From: Cheiracanthium punctorium
Lineage: Eukaryota; Arthropoda; Arachnida; Araneae; Cheiracanthiidae
Reading direction: 5' to 3'
Assembly (NCBI GenBank): GCA_038373885.1
Contig: JAWZYV010012396.1
Coordinates: forward strand, 372,001-436,000
DNA: 64,000 nucleotides
In this document: in pieces, positions 1-11,915 of the stretch
Numbering within the stretch: position 1 is the first letter of the stretch
How the letters are laid out: each line of letters starts with the position of its first letter
Made by a program: the position numbers and the translations under genes
The notes under the pieces: model-generated
What the model was told of the DNA's origin: nothing
Databases searched by the model: none
What the model saw: the letters and a program-made list of their open reading frames with translations, nothing else

Positions 1-168
1 TAAGGTTTGGGTAATAAAAGCTTTTACTTTTTATTTTCTTGCTTTTTGTGCTTTAATTGCTTCTAATAAAATTTGACATTAGGAGTCTGTATAACATAAT
101 TATATATAGTATGTATTGTACAAGTTTTTAAAATAATAATTGTGGAAATTTTTGATTATATTCCTCGT

Positions 169-263
169 GCTACTAATGTTTATTGACATTATTGATCAGA
201 TTTCTTCCATAGAATTCAATACAAACTCTTTGAAATCCCATCCTCTCTTGTGACGTCACGAAA
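169..263 (+). repeat. 95-bp dispersed duplicate, copy A
   Basis: This segment aligns without gaps to 686-780, with about 16 mismatches in 95 positions. It ends in the palindrome TGACGTCA at 251-258. The family is not recognised. The gapless alignment suggests two diverged copies of one repeat. Confidence 0.7.
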
Positions 264-685
264 TGGCTTGAGATGACTATTTATGAATCTGGATATTTTT
301 AACATCAATTCTTTCAAAAAGCTTATTAAAACGAAGCAAAACTAAATAATGTATTTCAGTTTTTAAGTAAAATTAATAAAAATTATTATTTTTACTTAAA
401 AATATATTTACTTAAAAATATGACTTTACGCTTATACAACGTATAAATTTAATCCATATACATATTATTTTAGATAAATGATAACATTGAGTAACCATTA
501 TATGATTTAGAATGTATTTGCTAGCCCGAAATGCAAAACATACTGCATACAATGCTGAAACTGCTTTAAATTCAGTACCAATTTATTTCATTAATTTCTG
601 ATAAAAAATATTGTTGATTCACTATTATTTAAGAACAAAGTGTTGTAAAACGAAAATGCTATTTCAATGTGTCATAAAAAATTAA

Positions 686-780
686 GCTACTCGTATTTAT
701 TGGCATTATTAATTCCATTTCCTCCATTGAACTCAATGCAAACTGTTCCAAATCCCATCCTTTCTTGTGACGTCACGAAA
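686..780 (+). repeat. 95-bp dispersed duplicate, copy B
   Basis: Partner of 169-263, in the same orientation and 517 bp downstream. It also ends in TGACGTCA, at 768-775. It runs directly into a GC-rich patch (about 781-905) that is missing downstream of copy A, so copy B may retain more of the parent repeat. Confidence 0.7.
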
Positions 781-905
781 ACCAGTACCCAGACCCCCTC
801 TTGCTTTCTCCTCTCTTTTTCTTCAGTCGCGGCGACCCCGGCTAGAGCTCCTGGTCCGATGCCTTCCGAGGAGCGTCAATATTCAGAATTTCGTGATTAC
901 CGTCT
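781..905. other. GC-rich patch of unknown nature
   Basis: The patch is clearly richer in G+C than its surroundings and includes a GGCGACCCCGG stretch. It lies in a 116-codon open frame (667-1017, +) with no recognisable domain. It could be part of a retroelement leader or LTR, or a degraded host exon. The sequence does not decide between these. Confidence 0.3.
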
Positions 906-3009
906 ATTGAATAGAACTAGCTATTCTAATTCGGTATCTACTCATGTACTGAATGCAATCTGTTTTAATCCCCCTAGTTATAAAGGGGGAAAAATGTTTC
1001 GATCCCTTGCGATTTAATTTAAATGATGTTTTCTTATGTTTATGGAATATTTTACAACACCGACAAAATTTGAAGCGGGAAATGCAAATATCAAGAAATA
1101 TGTATACATCAGTTTTCAGCAATCGAAATCTGTTTTCATTATAGTCATCAGAAAAATTTTCGAAAGCACTAAATGATTAAAAAATGTACATACTCTAGAA
1201 AATATTGTTAAATCAGGCCATTCTATTCTATTCAACAATGCATGCAACAATTGCATATAAAATGACAATAACAGTGAAATAATTTACCTTTATAATATGG
1301 CAAGAAAGCCTCCCTGCATAATAATAATTTAAAAAAAAAAAAAATTAAGCAGTTTCAGAACAATTCTCTCTCATAAAATTACAAAATTCGCCTATGTATT
1401 CAAAATATTTTGCAATTCCATTTTTCATAAGATTAAAGTCTTAAATCACATTGTTAATGCATTCTTATTAATATAAACATTAAATATATATGCGCATCAG
1501 AAAGCATCACGTAACTGTTTAAATAAATGTATCGAAGTGTATCCGATATGAAAATTGCTTTGTGTAATTTCTAACGTATTCAAGCCATTCTATTTATTCA
1601 TAATTTAAAATTTTTCTGACAAAGTTAGTGGAAAATGCTTCATTATTTAAACATTTTGATAACGCTAAAAGTTCTCATTTGGAATATTGAATGAACAACT
1701 TGAAACAAACTTATTTAGAATTCTAGTTTTAGCGTGTGATTTTAAAATTCGTTGATTATAAATATGAAACTTCATAAATTGGAATAGTATTTAAATATTA
1801 TTCAAAGTTAAATTCATAATGCTGTTCCTTTTACGATTTTAGATAGATACAAATTAAATTTATCGCAACAGAAACATTAAAATAATAGATGAATGGATGT
1901 AAAAATTCTACTAAATAGGGGGGTGTGTATATAAAATTAGTATTTTGATTTATTCTAGTTGGAAATAGATGCGTCTGCCAGAAATTGCTGGTTTTATTAA
2001 AAATAAACAAATAACTCTAAAATTAGAATATTATGTCACTTCTGAATGCAATAAGCATACAAATTAAAAAAATAAAAACAATATGTACTTCTACACTCAT
2101 ATAAAATTTATAAGTAAGGCATTGAAAGAAGCTCTTAAAAGCATTTAATTCTAAATATGGGCGAGAGAAACATAATCCTATTATACATCTAAAACCATAA
2201 AAAAATACATACCATTCATGTAATTTTTGTTCGTTGAGAAATTGCTAGTTAAAAAATTACCTCCGCACTCAGCCCTAATTTTTATAAAATGTTTACAATC
2301 CACAGGAAAAATTTGTCATAAGGATTTCTATATTTCTGATTTGAAAATAAATAAAAAGTGAACATTTTTATGGTGATCCTTATAATTTGCTCCTTTAATT
2401 TCCGTAGAGTATGAGCATAATTGAGCTCCAGTTAGATGCACGAAAGGTTTACAGACAATAAAGATACAAAGCGTCCAGATAATATCCATAACGTTATTGC
2501 AGACGGAAAGAATTTCTTTATGAGCATCCACTGGACGTTCACCTTTTCTACGAGGAAATTTTGAATCAACCTGCATATTTGTGTAGTATATATATGTATT
2601 TGCTGTCCGATCTACTTTCAAAAATGCGCAATAGAAATGTGTTTATTACCCTTTACCCACAAAAAATGCACCTTTCTCATTATTTTATATTATCCTTAGA
2701 TATCAGTATGATCACATCTAAATAGTTTTGGGTACTATTTTTGCTAAATAGAACATTTAATTAATGAGTAATTATTAAGAAACATTTTATTCATTCACAA
2801 AGTATTCGACTGTTCGCAGATTTTAATATTTTGTGATAGCTAATTTGTTTTTTAAAAAACAAAATATTTTTTAAAAAGTACAGGTTGATTGCAAATTAAT
2901 AGCCCAAATTTCAGGGACTGTATTCCCAAAACTACAGATGATACACGCCTTTTGGAAAAAAAAAAAGAAAAAAATAATGCTGTGTAAACTGCCAAAAGAG
3001 CATAAATTA
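906..3009. other. AT-rich intergenic sequence
   Basis: There is a short perfect hairpin at 969-990, with arms TCCCCCT and AGGGGGA. Otherwise the stretch holds A/T homopolymers and short chance frames with no recognisable protein. The segment from about 2880 is the likely terminal part of the transposase remnant that follows. Confidence 0.5.
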
Positions 3010-3258
3010 ATGTGCGTTCAACGTGACCGACTCTAGAAACACGAACGATCTATCCATTCTGTAAACAGAATTTGTCGAACACATTTTTAGCATGCCTGTA
3101 ACAGTTTCGACGGTTGCAGTTATCGCCGTTTTCGGTTCAACTGTGCCAGCTGGTAGAGGATGAAAAAACAATTTATAAGTATTTGAAACAAAGTGTTTGT
3201 TTAAAGTTCCAAATGAAATAATCTCAGGGAATTAAGTCGGGGTTCTGCCGGACCACTG
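3010..3258 (-). pseudogene. Tc1/mariner-like transposase, C-terminal remnant
   Basis: Read on the minus strand from about 3258, the translation begins with a damaged form of the W-x-x-R-(S/T)-P-D-L-x-P motif, which ends the catalytic domain in many IS630/Tc1/mariner-type transposases. A stop codon falls inside it. It continues with PLPAGTVEPKTAITATVE, a short helix segment and YRMDR. This follows the usual order of the C-terminus in this transposase class, where a PLPxTxxELKxRI-like stretch precedes a YRID-like stretch. No upstream catalytic part was found, so the copy is dead and truncated. The family is inferred from motif order, not from a database search. Confidence 0.55.
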
Positions 3259-3377
3259 AAGAACAGCACCGTCAAAATCTCTCGCAAAAAAGGCTTAAAA
3301 ATAAAGTAACGGAAAATCCGAGCTTTGCACAATGAAAACGAAGCTTGAAATGAAACGGCTATTTCGTATTGTTTAGA

Positions 3378-3574
3378 GGTATGGGCAACGTTGAAAAGTT
3401 GCGGGCCAAACTTTAGAATGTTTGCGAAGTCGCTGGCCAAACTTCGCGGGCCGTATAAATGGAATTTGAATGGTTTATATGGGTTTTATACAGGATTTGA
3501 TATGTTCCGCGGGCCGTATCAAAAGCCCTGGCGGGCCACATCTCCGGCCCGCGGGTCGGCGGTTGCCCATATGC
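3378..3574. mobile_element. hAT-like miniature element
   Basis: About 200 bp bounded by inverted TATGGGCAAC (3380-3389) and its complement (3562-3571). The interior has GCGGGCC motifs in both orientations, typical of small hAT-type elements. The exact ends and target duplication are unclear. Confidence 0.5.
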
Positions 3575-3877
3575 AGTTCAGAAGATATAGCTATTCAAAA
3601 ATAGGATAATAATTCAAAATCAGGCTGTATAAAAAGCCATTATTATTTATTATATCATCATTATTATTATTATTACTATTATTACTGTTTTATTGTTATT
3701 CTTGCTGGAGAACAGTACATAGACATATTGCTTTAGAAAATTTTACTAAATTTCTAGTACACCCACTCAATAAAGTTTTAGAGTTACAGCCAAATTTTCT
3801 ATTTGAGTTTTGTAACTAATTAATTAGTTTTTGGGAAAACACAAAATTAGAAAGAAATATCAGAAGTTATTGTCATA

Positions 3878-4318
3878 CAGGGTGATTCTAAATTAGTTTA
3901 CAAACTTTTAGAGGGGTGTAGGATACACCAAGATGGTTTAGAATCACATAGCAATGTGAGGTCGAATCATCGTCTTCATGTACCTGCATAATAATCACTT
4001 TAAAAAAGTGTTCAAGTAATAGTAAACTTTCTGACCATGGTTTTCAATTGGAATCACTTTTTCACCGATTCCGCTTGATAAAAATTGTTAATTCGAAATT
4101 TTTCCTTTCATTACATTGATGAAATTGTCGGAGGAAATCGCATGGTTTATGAAACTTGGGGAAGAAATTTGACGCACACTTCAGTACTTCTTCCAAAGTG
4201 ATTATTAACAGGTACATAAAGACGTAGTTTCCGACTATGTTATGCTATGTTATTCTGAGCCTTCTTGTGCTATCCTTCCTCTCTTAATAGTTTGTAAAAC
4301 TAATTTCGAATTACCCTG
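3878..4318. mobile_element. Miniature inverted-repeat element, family 1, copy A
   Basis: 441 bp flanked by TA on both sides (3876-3877 and 4319-4320). The inverted ends begin CAGGGTGATTCTAAATTAG on the left and CAGGGTAATTCGAAATTAG on the right, and continue for about 30 bp. TA duplication is the Tc1/mariner hallmark. There is no coding capacity. A diverged relative lies at 55435-55864. Confidence 0.75.
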
Positions 4319-4441
4319 TATATGACGCAATTCACTTTTACGGAGAACAATATTTTAACTATGAAACTGACATAAGAAATTTGACTTAGGCTCCAATACA
4401 TTTTTGAGAGGGTGTACGGTAGATTAACATTCATAAGAGCA

Positions 4442-4572
4442 GGATATCAGTGTTAAAGCGCATTAAAAGACTTAAAAATTTCGACGTTTATAAATATCTG
4501 AAAATACATTAATATTTTTTTTATAAACGTCGAAATTTTTAAGTCTTTTAATGAGCTTAAGCACTGATATCC
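4442..4572. repeat. 131-bp near-perfect palindrome
   Basis: Arms at 4442-4492 and 4521-4572 are reverse complements with only a few mismatches near the outer third, around a 28-nt loop. The loop sequence AAATATCTGAAAATACATT recurs directly just outside the right arm (about 4599-4617). This looks like a local inverted duplication made by template switching rather than a transposon end pair. Confidence 0.85.
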
Positions 4573-4710
4573 TGGGTCTAGCTCATTCCCAGGGTTTTAA
4601 ATATCTGAAAATACATTGCTATTTTTTTTTCTTTTCAGTAAAGATAAAATTATCGTCGGAATTAGGATATACATATTAGATTTTTTACTTAAAATTTTTC
4701 AAAAGATTAC

Positions 4711-4735
4711 AAAAAAAAAAAAAAAAAAAAAAAAA
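4711..4735. repeat. Poly(A) run, 25 nt
   Basis: Uninterrupted run of A, with no recognisable retroposon body immediately upstream. Confidence 0.95.
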
Positions 4736-5423
4736 TGTTTTCAACCTATAAAATTGTCGCAAAAACTTCAAGAAATACAATTTAATATAATTAATAATTT
4801 AAAATATTAATTTACCTTAATTAATCCAAAAAGTTGTAACTGAAAAATTTTCAAAACAAATGAATTTAACTGGATAAAAAACTAATGAGTACTAATATTT
4901 AGTATTTAAAAATTCGTGTGCTGAGAAACACACGGAAATCATTAAATATCATATTACTTTTTTCCGATCTCAGAATTTGGATTAGAAAAATATTGTAATT
5001 AATTTAATTACTGAGGCTCGCTGCTTTTTATCACAGATTAGTAAATTGAAGTATCTAAAATGATAATTAAAAAGCATTTGGAATTAAAATAAAAAAATTA
5101 ACTAAGGAGAATTAACTAAAATTTACGAATTCATAACAAAAAACGCGGAGGAAAATATCAAATGTGTTTTGATGTATAATTTAATGATAGAAAAAAATTA
5201 ATTAATAAGTCCAAGTAAAGTAGATTACAAATGCTTTAGAATCAATATAAAAAGTCATTAGGTTTCATATTTCATATTCTAATTAGATTTTAAGTACTTT
5301 CTTAGGTATTTACTAAAGGATTTATATTTATTGGTCTGTTGTAATTTTGGGTTATGCAAACAAGATTCTCAAGGGCCGTGAGATGCACACTCAACTCGAA
5401 GTCATCCTAACCTCTTCATTCCA

Positions 5424-5497
5424 GAGGTCCGCATATGTGGACCTCAAAGGAAAGTTAAAAGATTCGTTTTAACTTTACTGTGTTAAAACGATTCTTT
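5424..5497. repeat. Two adjacent hairpins
   Basis: The first hairpin has GAGGTCC (5424-5430) pairing with GGACCTC (5439-5445). The second has 15-bp arms at 5458-5472 and 5483-5497 with one mismatch and a 10-nt loop. They lie about 12 nt apart. They could be the structured end of a retroposon or a chance pair. Confidence 0.6.
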
Positions 5498-5499
5498 AA

Positions 5500-8285
5500 G
5501 ATGCTTTAATTTTGAATAAATAATTTCAACGCATGTGAATGTGTAAATCATACACAGTGACGAAGAGATTTTATATTTGTTTGCCTTTACATCAAAGAAT
5601 ATTTGAATGTTAGTGAAATTTCTTGAAAATCTAGTTGAATTTATTTTTTTTTCAAAATTCGAATATGTGAAAAGAGCTTGTAGGACATCATTTACCTTTA
5701 AATGTGTCTTGACAATGCAACTTTCCTTTGACAAGTTTTCTTTTATGGGTAAAAACAACTTTTTATTACTGAAACTGCGGTTGGAAATTAGGCTTTTATT
5801 CGAAAAATTATTTTAACATAGGCTTTCTACTTGTCCTTTTATAATGTAATATGTTTTTTTTTCAAAATAATTACGAGATCTCTCTTTATTTGAGATGCGA
5901 GATTTTGTCAGGTGTGAAGGGGTTAAAGGTCAGTAGAATAAAGTTTGAGTAAGGAAAATAATTCAGTCTTATAAGCCGCTGTATAAATAATGAAACAGGA
6001 ACAGAGACAGATTTTACTAGCACAAAGAAAAAGAAATTTAAACAACCAGAATATTAGTGGGAATAGAATTCATGACAAAGTGTGACCGAATAGAATTCAT
6101 GACAAAACTTTTTTAAATACTAAAAATATAATAAGCAGGCCTAAAGGATATTATCCTTGAAAAAAAAAACGTTAAACAAAATACACAAAACACAAAGATA
6201 AACAGACTTAAGTTCTCTAGCTACGCAACCACAGGAAAAGCAAATTTCTGGCAGCAAAATAACTCTAATTATTAAAGAAAACAACATAAAAATCAAGTTT
6301 TTCGCTTTTAGTAATGCAAGTTAAATATCCGAAGTGCGATTCACATCATTTTGATGTCACGAGTTTAAGGAATGCATTAGAAACCCAATTAGGTTATCAA
6401 AGTTTTCAACTTCACGGTTTTAAAATTTTGCAGGATCACAGAACTTCACTGTCTCAATAGATTACGTCATAATCAAACAAGAAGTCTCAGTTTTTGATTC
6501 TTAATTTGCTTGAAATAGGAATAGTTCCTCGAGATGATTCAGTTTGACTTTTTCTCGAGATTATTTTTTTTTCCTTTTTACGAAATAATGATATAAGGAT
6601 TACTAGTTTACATTAAGATTGCAGAATATAATTAATTTATAAGTCAACTTCTTTTGCCGTTATATGTTCTTATTTTACCAGTGTAAGAATTTGTTAAACT
6701 TCTTCAGTTTTCGTTTGATTGTTGAATTCAACAACTAACATGGTAAATACGTTACTATGGTAATTGAAATGTTAAAAGTAGAAAGTAAATTGCTACTCTT
6801 TTTAAAAGGATAAAAATGAAAAATGGGAGTAAAAATATAAATAAAATTATTCTACCGCTAGATTTCGTAGAGCCTACGATAATCCTTATAATGAGGCACC
6901 AGCCCTTTTACGCGAAGTTTGAAATGACTGTATGGTGCGATATCGTAAGTGCATTCACTATCTGTTCGTAGTTCTGTGAAGTAGTCATTTTCATATGCAT
7001 TAAAAAGAGCTTTAAAACTTTTTAATTCCATTAAAAAAATTTCCCAGATTTTTTTTTTATATAGTCTTTAATCCTTTCCAATGCTTTTCATTGCAACTCC
7101 ACCAATTTTCGCCATATGTGTATCGGTACAAGACATCATTTACGGTTTTTCAATACGTTGAACTATTTGCCCAAGAAAAAACGGGTGTTTATCGTTTAAA
7201 AAATTTCGAGGTTTTTTCACTGAAACGTTATCCTCAAGAGCTTTATTGTTTGGAATAGCCTCAATACTTTGGTAATTGAATTTTCTTTTTCATTGGTGGC
7301 GCAGATAGGCCTTTGATATTTCATAATTCGGAGAAATTTATAGTAACACCCTGCACGTATCGTAAATAAAACGGGTTTTTTCATTAGATGTCGAATTGAG
7401 TAAAAGAATTGGCATATATTTTATACTCTTAACAAAACTGACAAACTCTTTTTTTTTTCTCGCTAAAACACATTTTTCATCTAACAATCTTTCTCTCTCT
7501 ACATAGAATTCAGTATATTAAACCTTTACCAAATCGAAAAACTTGGTTGATATGCAGGCGTGCAGGAATAAAAAAGATCACACATTTGCTTGACTGGTAT
7601 TCTCAAATTAGAATTTTATAGATTTTTATCAAAGGTAATAAAGAAAGAAAACTATTATATATATATTCGTTTCCATCAACATGTTTCATTATATCTCTCT
7701 CTTTCCGGGTAATGATAATAATAATAATAAACAAACGCATCCATCTTTTATTTACACACCCAGTTATTTACATACAGGTTTCAATTTGTAGATATTTTTC
7801 TCTCATAATTATGCTTGAATTGCAAATTATTTTGTTTATACGCCAATTTCTCTTATAAAATTATCTCAATAAACATAGGTTTGTGTAACAGTACCAGAAA
7901 ATCATGTTATGAGGTGATTTGTTCTGAAAGCTATGAACAAGAAATATTTTGCAAAGTTTGGCAAAACTGGTTAGTATTTTTCATAGATGGTAATCAAAAT
8001 GTAGTTAGAAATCAAATTAAAAGTTATCCATATATTTACAGCAATCATTTTAAACATCTGAATGAACGTGATTTGCATAGTGGAGATTTTAAAGATTAAT
8101 TCTTGACATATGATTTGCATGAACTTTTTGTGATAATGCGTTTAATGGGTTTTTTTTTGTCACTGGAGAGCAAAATCGGGACACCATTTTCAATTAGTGT
8201 ATTATTGACTTTTTTATAAGGTCCGACATTTTGAAATTCGAGGATATGTTTATTGAAATTACATAGCTTCTTGCTAAGTAAATAT
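5500..8285. other. AT-rich intergenic sequence
   Basis: No recognisable gene. It contains a short direct repeat of AATAGAATTCATGACAAA (about 6063 and 6090), an (ATA)n run near 7721, an isolated ACACCCTG end-like motif near 7350, and a 94-codon open frame at 7815-8099 (+) with no domain I recognise. Confidence 0.5.
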
Positions 8286-8660
8286 TTATTTCTATTTGAT
8301 GTTAAGTTAGTATTTCTTTACAAATAAAATAGTTTGATAATGTTCTGCTGTAGCCTAGTAGTTTTGTTAAAAAAATTATAAATAAACATATTCATATTAA
8401 CTGGGTATGGTTGCATGCATTTTCAACAAAGCGTTAAGATTAATAAATTTTAATAACTTAATTATTTCTATTTGATGTTAGCTAATATTTATTTCTATTT
8501 GATGTTAAGTTAGTATTTATTTACAAATAAAACAGTTTGAGAATGTTGTGCTGTAGCCTAGTAGTTTAAAAAAAATATATAAATAAACATATTCATATTA
8601 ACTTGGTATGGTTGCATACATTTTCAACAAAGCGTTAAGATGAAGATTAAGAAATTTTAA
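8286..8660 (+). repeat. Tandem duplication, about 203-bp period
   Basis: Two head-to-tail copies. The anchor GTTAAGTTAGTATTT starts at 8301 and again at 8504. They differ by scattered substitutions and small indels, and the second copy has an extra partial unit at its start. Both contain CTGTAGCCTAGTAGTTT. Confidence 0.85.
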
Positions 8661-9800
8661 TAAATTTGTTAAGAATCTTACACTAGCTTGATTATCCTAA
8701 ACAATTTATTTTTCTGTCAATATTACTGCTTGTATATATTTTGCTTGTACTATGAAATATTTAATAAGATTCCGTAGTTTCAATACGTCAAAAGTAGGCC
8801 GAAAATGGTGATTAATAGTTTGTTTCAATTAATTTCTTAACAGCTATTTCACCGTAAATGCATCGAAAAGAACTTTCACGAAAAGTTATTAACAGTTCTC
8901 ATCAACAAGAAATGCCAAAGAAAAATAACACCTTCATTTTTAAGGAATTCGGCAGTTTCTATTTATTTGAAATGCACCAATAAAAGGAATGGTGTTCTTA
9001 ATAATTTCACTGACTGAGTAACGTATAGCATCCATGGTGCATGAATTAAACGGCAAAGAACTAACTCCCAGATATCCATCTAGTGCAGGTGAAAGAACTT
9101 AAAATTCCCACTTACACTACACGTCTCGGAAAAACATTCAAAATCGGAATGAAATTTTTTCGCTGAGCTGGCGTATCTTGCTAGCTTACATCCGTGATTT
9201 AACACTTTTAAAATAACAGCTTTTATCACAAGTACTGCCCAAGACGCTTTTCCTTCAGTTAGGCTATTCTGTATAGTGACTGAAAACAATGTTCTATGTA
9301 CTACCATCACTGTTCTGGCAAATAAACGTTTCTTTATCAGTCACTTTTCCTAGTTTTGCTCCTTTTTCGTTTTAGGAGCATATCTAACAATTTCCATAAA
9401 ACAGCCGATTTCTCTGCTAAACATTCCAATTAAAATAGCTTATGGGGAATGGTGACGTGAAATGGATATAAAACCAGGCATTTTTGTATTACTGTGCTTT
9501 TCTGTTACCACAGTGTTAAACACTCAACTTTTTTGTGCAACTTTATGAATATCAATCAACCCCACCTAAAAATCGATATACCTTTACTATATTTGAATGT
9601 AAAAATTATTAATCAAGAGATTTTTTTTCAAAGACGGGGTCAAATGGAAAATAGATAAGAAAAATCAAAAAGTTTAACATACTTTATAAAATTGTATTTA
9701 TATCCTATCATTCCTTACAAATTATTCATATTAAAATTATGATGCCAGGGCAATTAAACAGGTTTTGAATAAATGTTCTGTTCCGGCATCTCATTGTTGC
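8661..9800. other. AT-rich intergenic sequence
   Basis: No supported feature. A 76-codon frame at 9080-9310 (-) has no recognisable domain. Confidence 0.4.
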
Positions 9801-10356
9801 AGGGTAATGTGGGGTAAAATGAATAGATATTTCTTTTTGATCAAAAAGTATGAATAGTGTTCATTAAATTATTTTTTAGATAATATTTTTATGCTTTTGT
9901 ACTCAACATTTATGCTCATTAAAAAGTTTATTAGAAGCATTGGAAAACATAATATTAACGAAACCTCATTATAAGTAACTAAGCCTCACTAAGTATACTC
10001 ATTTTACCCCACCACATAGAAACATAAATAGAAAGAAAAATGTTTTAAAATTTCTTACACATTCTGATAATAATCTGCTCCGACATTTACTAAATTTAAA
10101 ATAATAACAGAACCTCTTCAATTTTAAGGGATGGTTTTGTCTATAGCAGTTTCAAGAATAGAACATGCATTTAGTAAGTAGATAAAAGCTATTATTATGC
10201 TTCCAAATTCAATTAATGCTTTCTAATGAGTATAAATCTTGCAAAATAATGTTTAAAAATATAGGCTAAAAAAGAAATATCATTTGAAAAATATTTATAT
10301 TTTTGATCAGAAAGAATACCTACACATAACCCCATAACCATTTTACCCCGCACTCC
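9801..10356. repeat. Cluster of GGGGTAAAATG inverted ends
   Basis: The motif GGGGTAAAATG occurs on the plus strand near 9811-9821 and on the minus strand near 10000-10010 and 10340-10350. The first two could bound an element of about 218 bp, and the first and third one of about 556 bp. The flanking matches are weak, so these are probably eroded termini of a small DNA transposon family. Confidence 0.5.
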
Positions 10357-10587
10357 TCTTTATCTGTATAGTTAAATTCAGATTTCATATCCAATAAGTT
10401 GCTAAAGTATCAGCAGTAAAAGGGTTTGCAGCTTTAAAATATTTGCATTACTGTAATTTTTAATTATATTTAGAACACATTGGCAAATGTAATGTTGATA
10501 CAGTACTTATTTTTTTAGAAGTTTAAACGTAATGATAAAATTTAAAAAATGCACGTTATTGATCATATTACCTTTTATCATACTTAC

Positions 10588-11915
10588 AAGGAGGAGGCAC
10601 GGACGGAATCAGGGAATCGGATTTCAATGATCTTTGGCACAATGGTAGTACACCATGTGCCAAAAATGAGCCGATTATCTTTAATACACCGATACTGGTA
10701 ATTAATCCATCTTTTAGCCAAGTTATTTTTTTTTCATTTATCCTTTTTTTTCCTGTCTACTTATTGATATTTTATTATTATTTAAATTTAATTTCTACAA
10801 GTAAAATCTTTACTTTGGAATCAGAATTTTACACATTCAAAATTATTCACGTTTAACACTCACAAAACTCAATACTGATTTAAGGCACATTTTGTTTTGT
10901 CACAACTTTAGGACAGACTTCTCTTTTTCTAATTTTCACCCGTTCGTGACGTCACAGCAACAGCACTAATTTTTTTTTAATCGTCCGTCATCAGTTGATG
11001 GGATGTCAGCTTTAAAATATCAAATTACATTCTCCAAGTCTAATATTTTGTGATATTAAAATTTCGAATAAACGTATTTAAAGTGTGAAATTTGTTTTGA
11101 AATGTATTACATTTAAAAATATGTCATGAAGAGAATTCTTTTGTTATGATGAAAAAAACTGAAAGTTCTATGCATAGTGTTGTTTCGAAGCGGTGACTAA
11201 AAGATGGAGTAGTGCGTATTGCGATAGTTCACTCCTGAAAAAAAATTTAATTGCAAGGACAGCTCCTCTGATACACTATCTGAAGAAGCTATCACGATAG
11301 GCACAGAATTGTATAATAATCCATTAGATGTGTTGAGTGAAAAGAAGTTTTTAACTGATAAAGAATTGATCCATACTCAAGAAGAGTGTACAGAAGAAAA
11401 TTTCGAATCAGTTATAGAGGGCTCATCTGATAACTATGTATATGATGAAAAAGAAAGAAAGAAATTAAAATAGTCATAAGTAAATTATTGATTAAAGTAT
11501 AGTTATAATTGATTATAGTTATTATATTCAAATAATCATAACCATAATCAATTGTAAAAATATACTTTGAATAGTAGAAATGAAATTAAAAAATATATAT
11601 AAATAAATAAAAATATATTAAGAAAATCAATGGTAAAAATAAATAAATGAAAAAGTAAATAAATATTTACTTTACTAAATAATAAATTAATTACCAGTAT
11701 TGGTATATTTAAAAAAAAAGAGCGGTGATCAGCCGATTTTGAATGTAGCTTACATTAAAACATTCTGTGAAGTGGTTCGAAAATAAATATTAATTTTTCT
11801 CGTTTGTATTTGAGTATTACTTCTTAGTACTTTACGCTTAGTATATTCAGATGGTATACTACCACTATGCCAAAGATCCGTTGAAATCCGTTTTCCTGAA
11901 GCCGTGCCTCCTCTT
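10588..11915. mobile_element. 1.3-kb element with long terminal inverted repeats
   Basis: The left end starts AAGGAGGAGGCACGG and the right end, reverse-complemented, starts AAGAGGAGGCACGG. Similarity continues for about 68 bp through GGATTTCAA, GATCTTTGGCA and GGTAGTA blocks, with small indels. A second inverted block, ATACTGGTAATTAAT, occurs near 10691 and 11690, so the palindromic ends may reach about 120 bp. No target duplication is obvious. The superfamily is not assigned. Confidence 0.75.
11227..11473 (+). pseudogene. Acidic peptide remnant inside the 1.3-kb element
   Basis: From about 11230 to the TAG at 11471-11473 the plus strand reads an acidic, serine-rich peptide that includes SSSDTLSEEAITIGTELYNN and ends in DEKERKKLK. 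Just upstream, another frame reads KRWSSAYCDSSL, which suggests a one-base frameshift near the A-run at 11238-11245. It resembles the acidic N-terminal tail common in transposases, but I cannot name a family. The surrounding inverted repeats make a transposon origin likely. Confidence 0.35.

Noticed and set aside
4711..4735. Poly(A) tail of a processed pseudogene
   Set aside because: No gene-derived sequence or target duplication could be recognised upstream.
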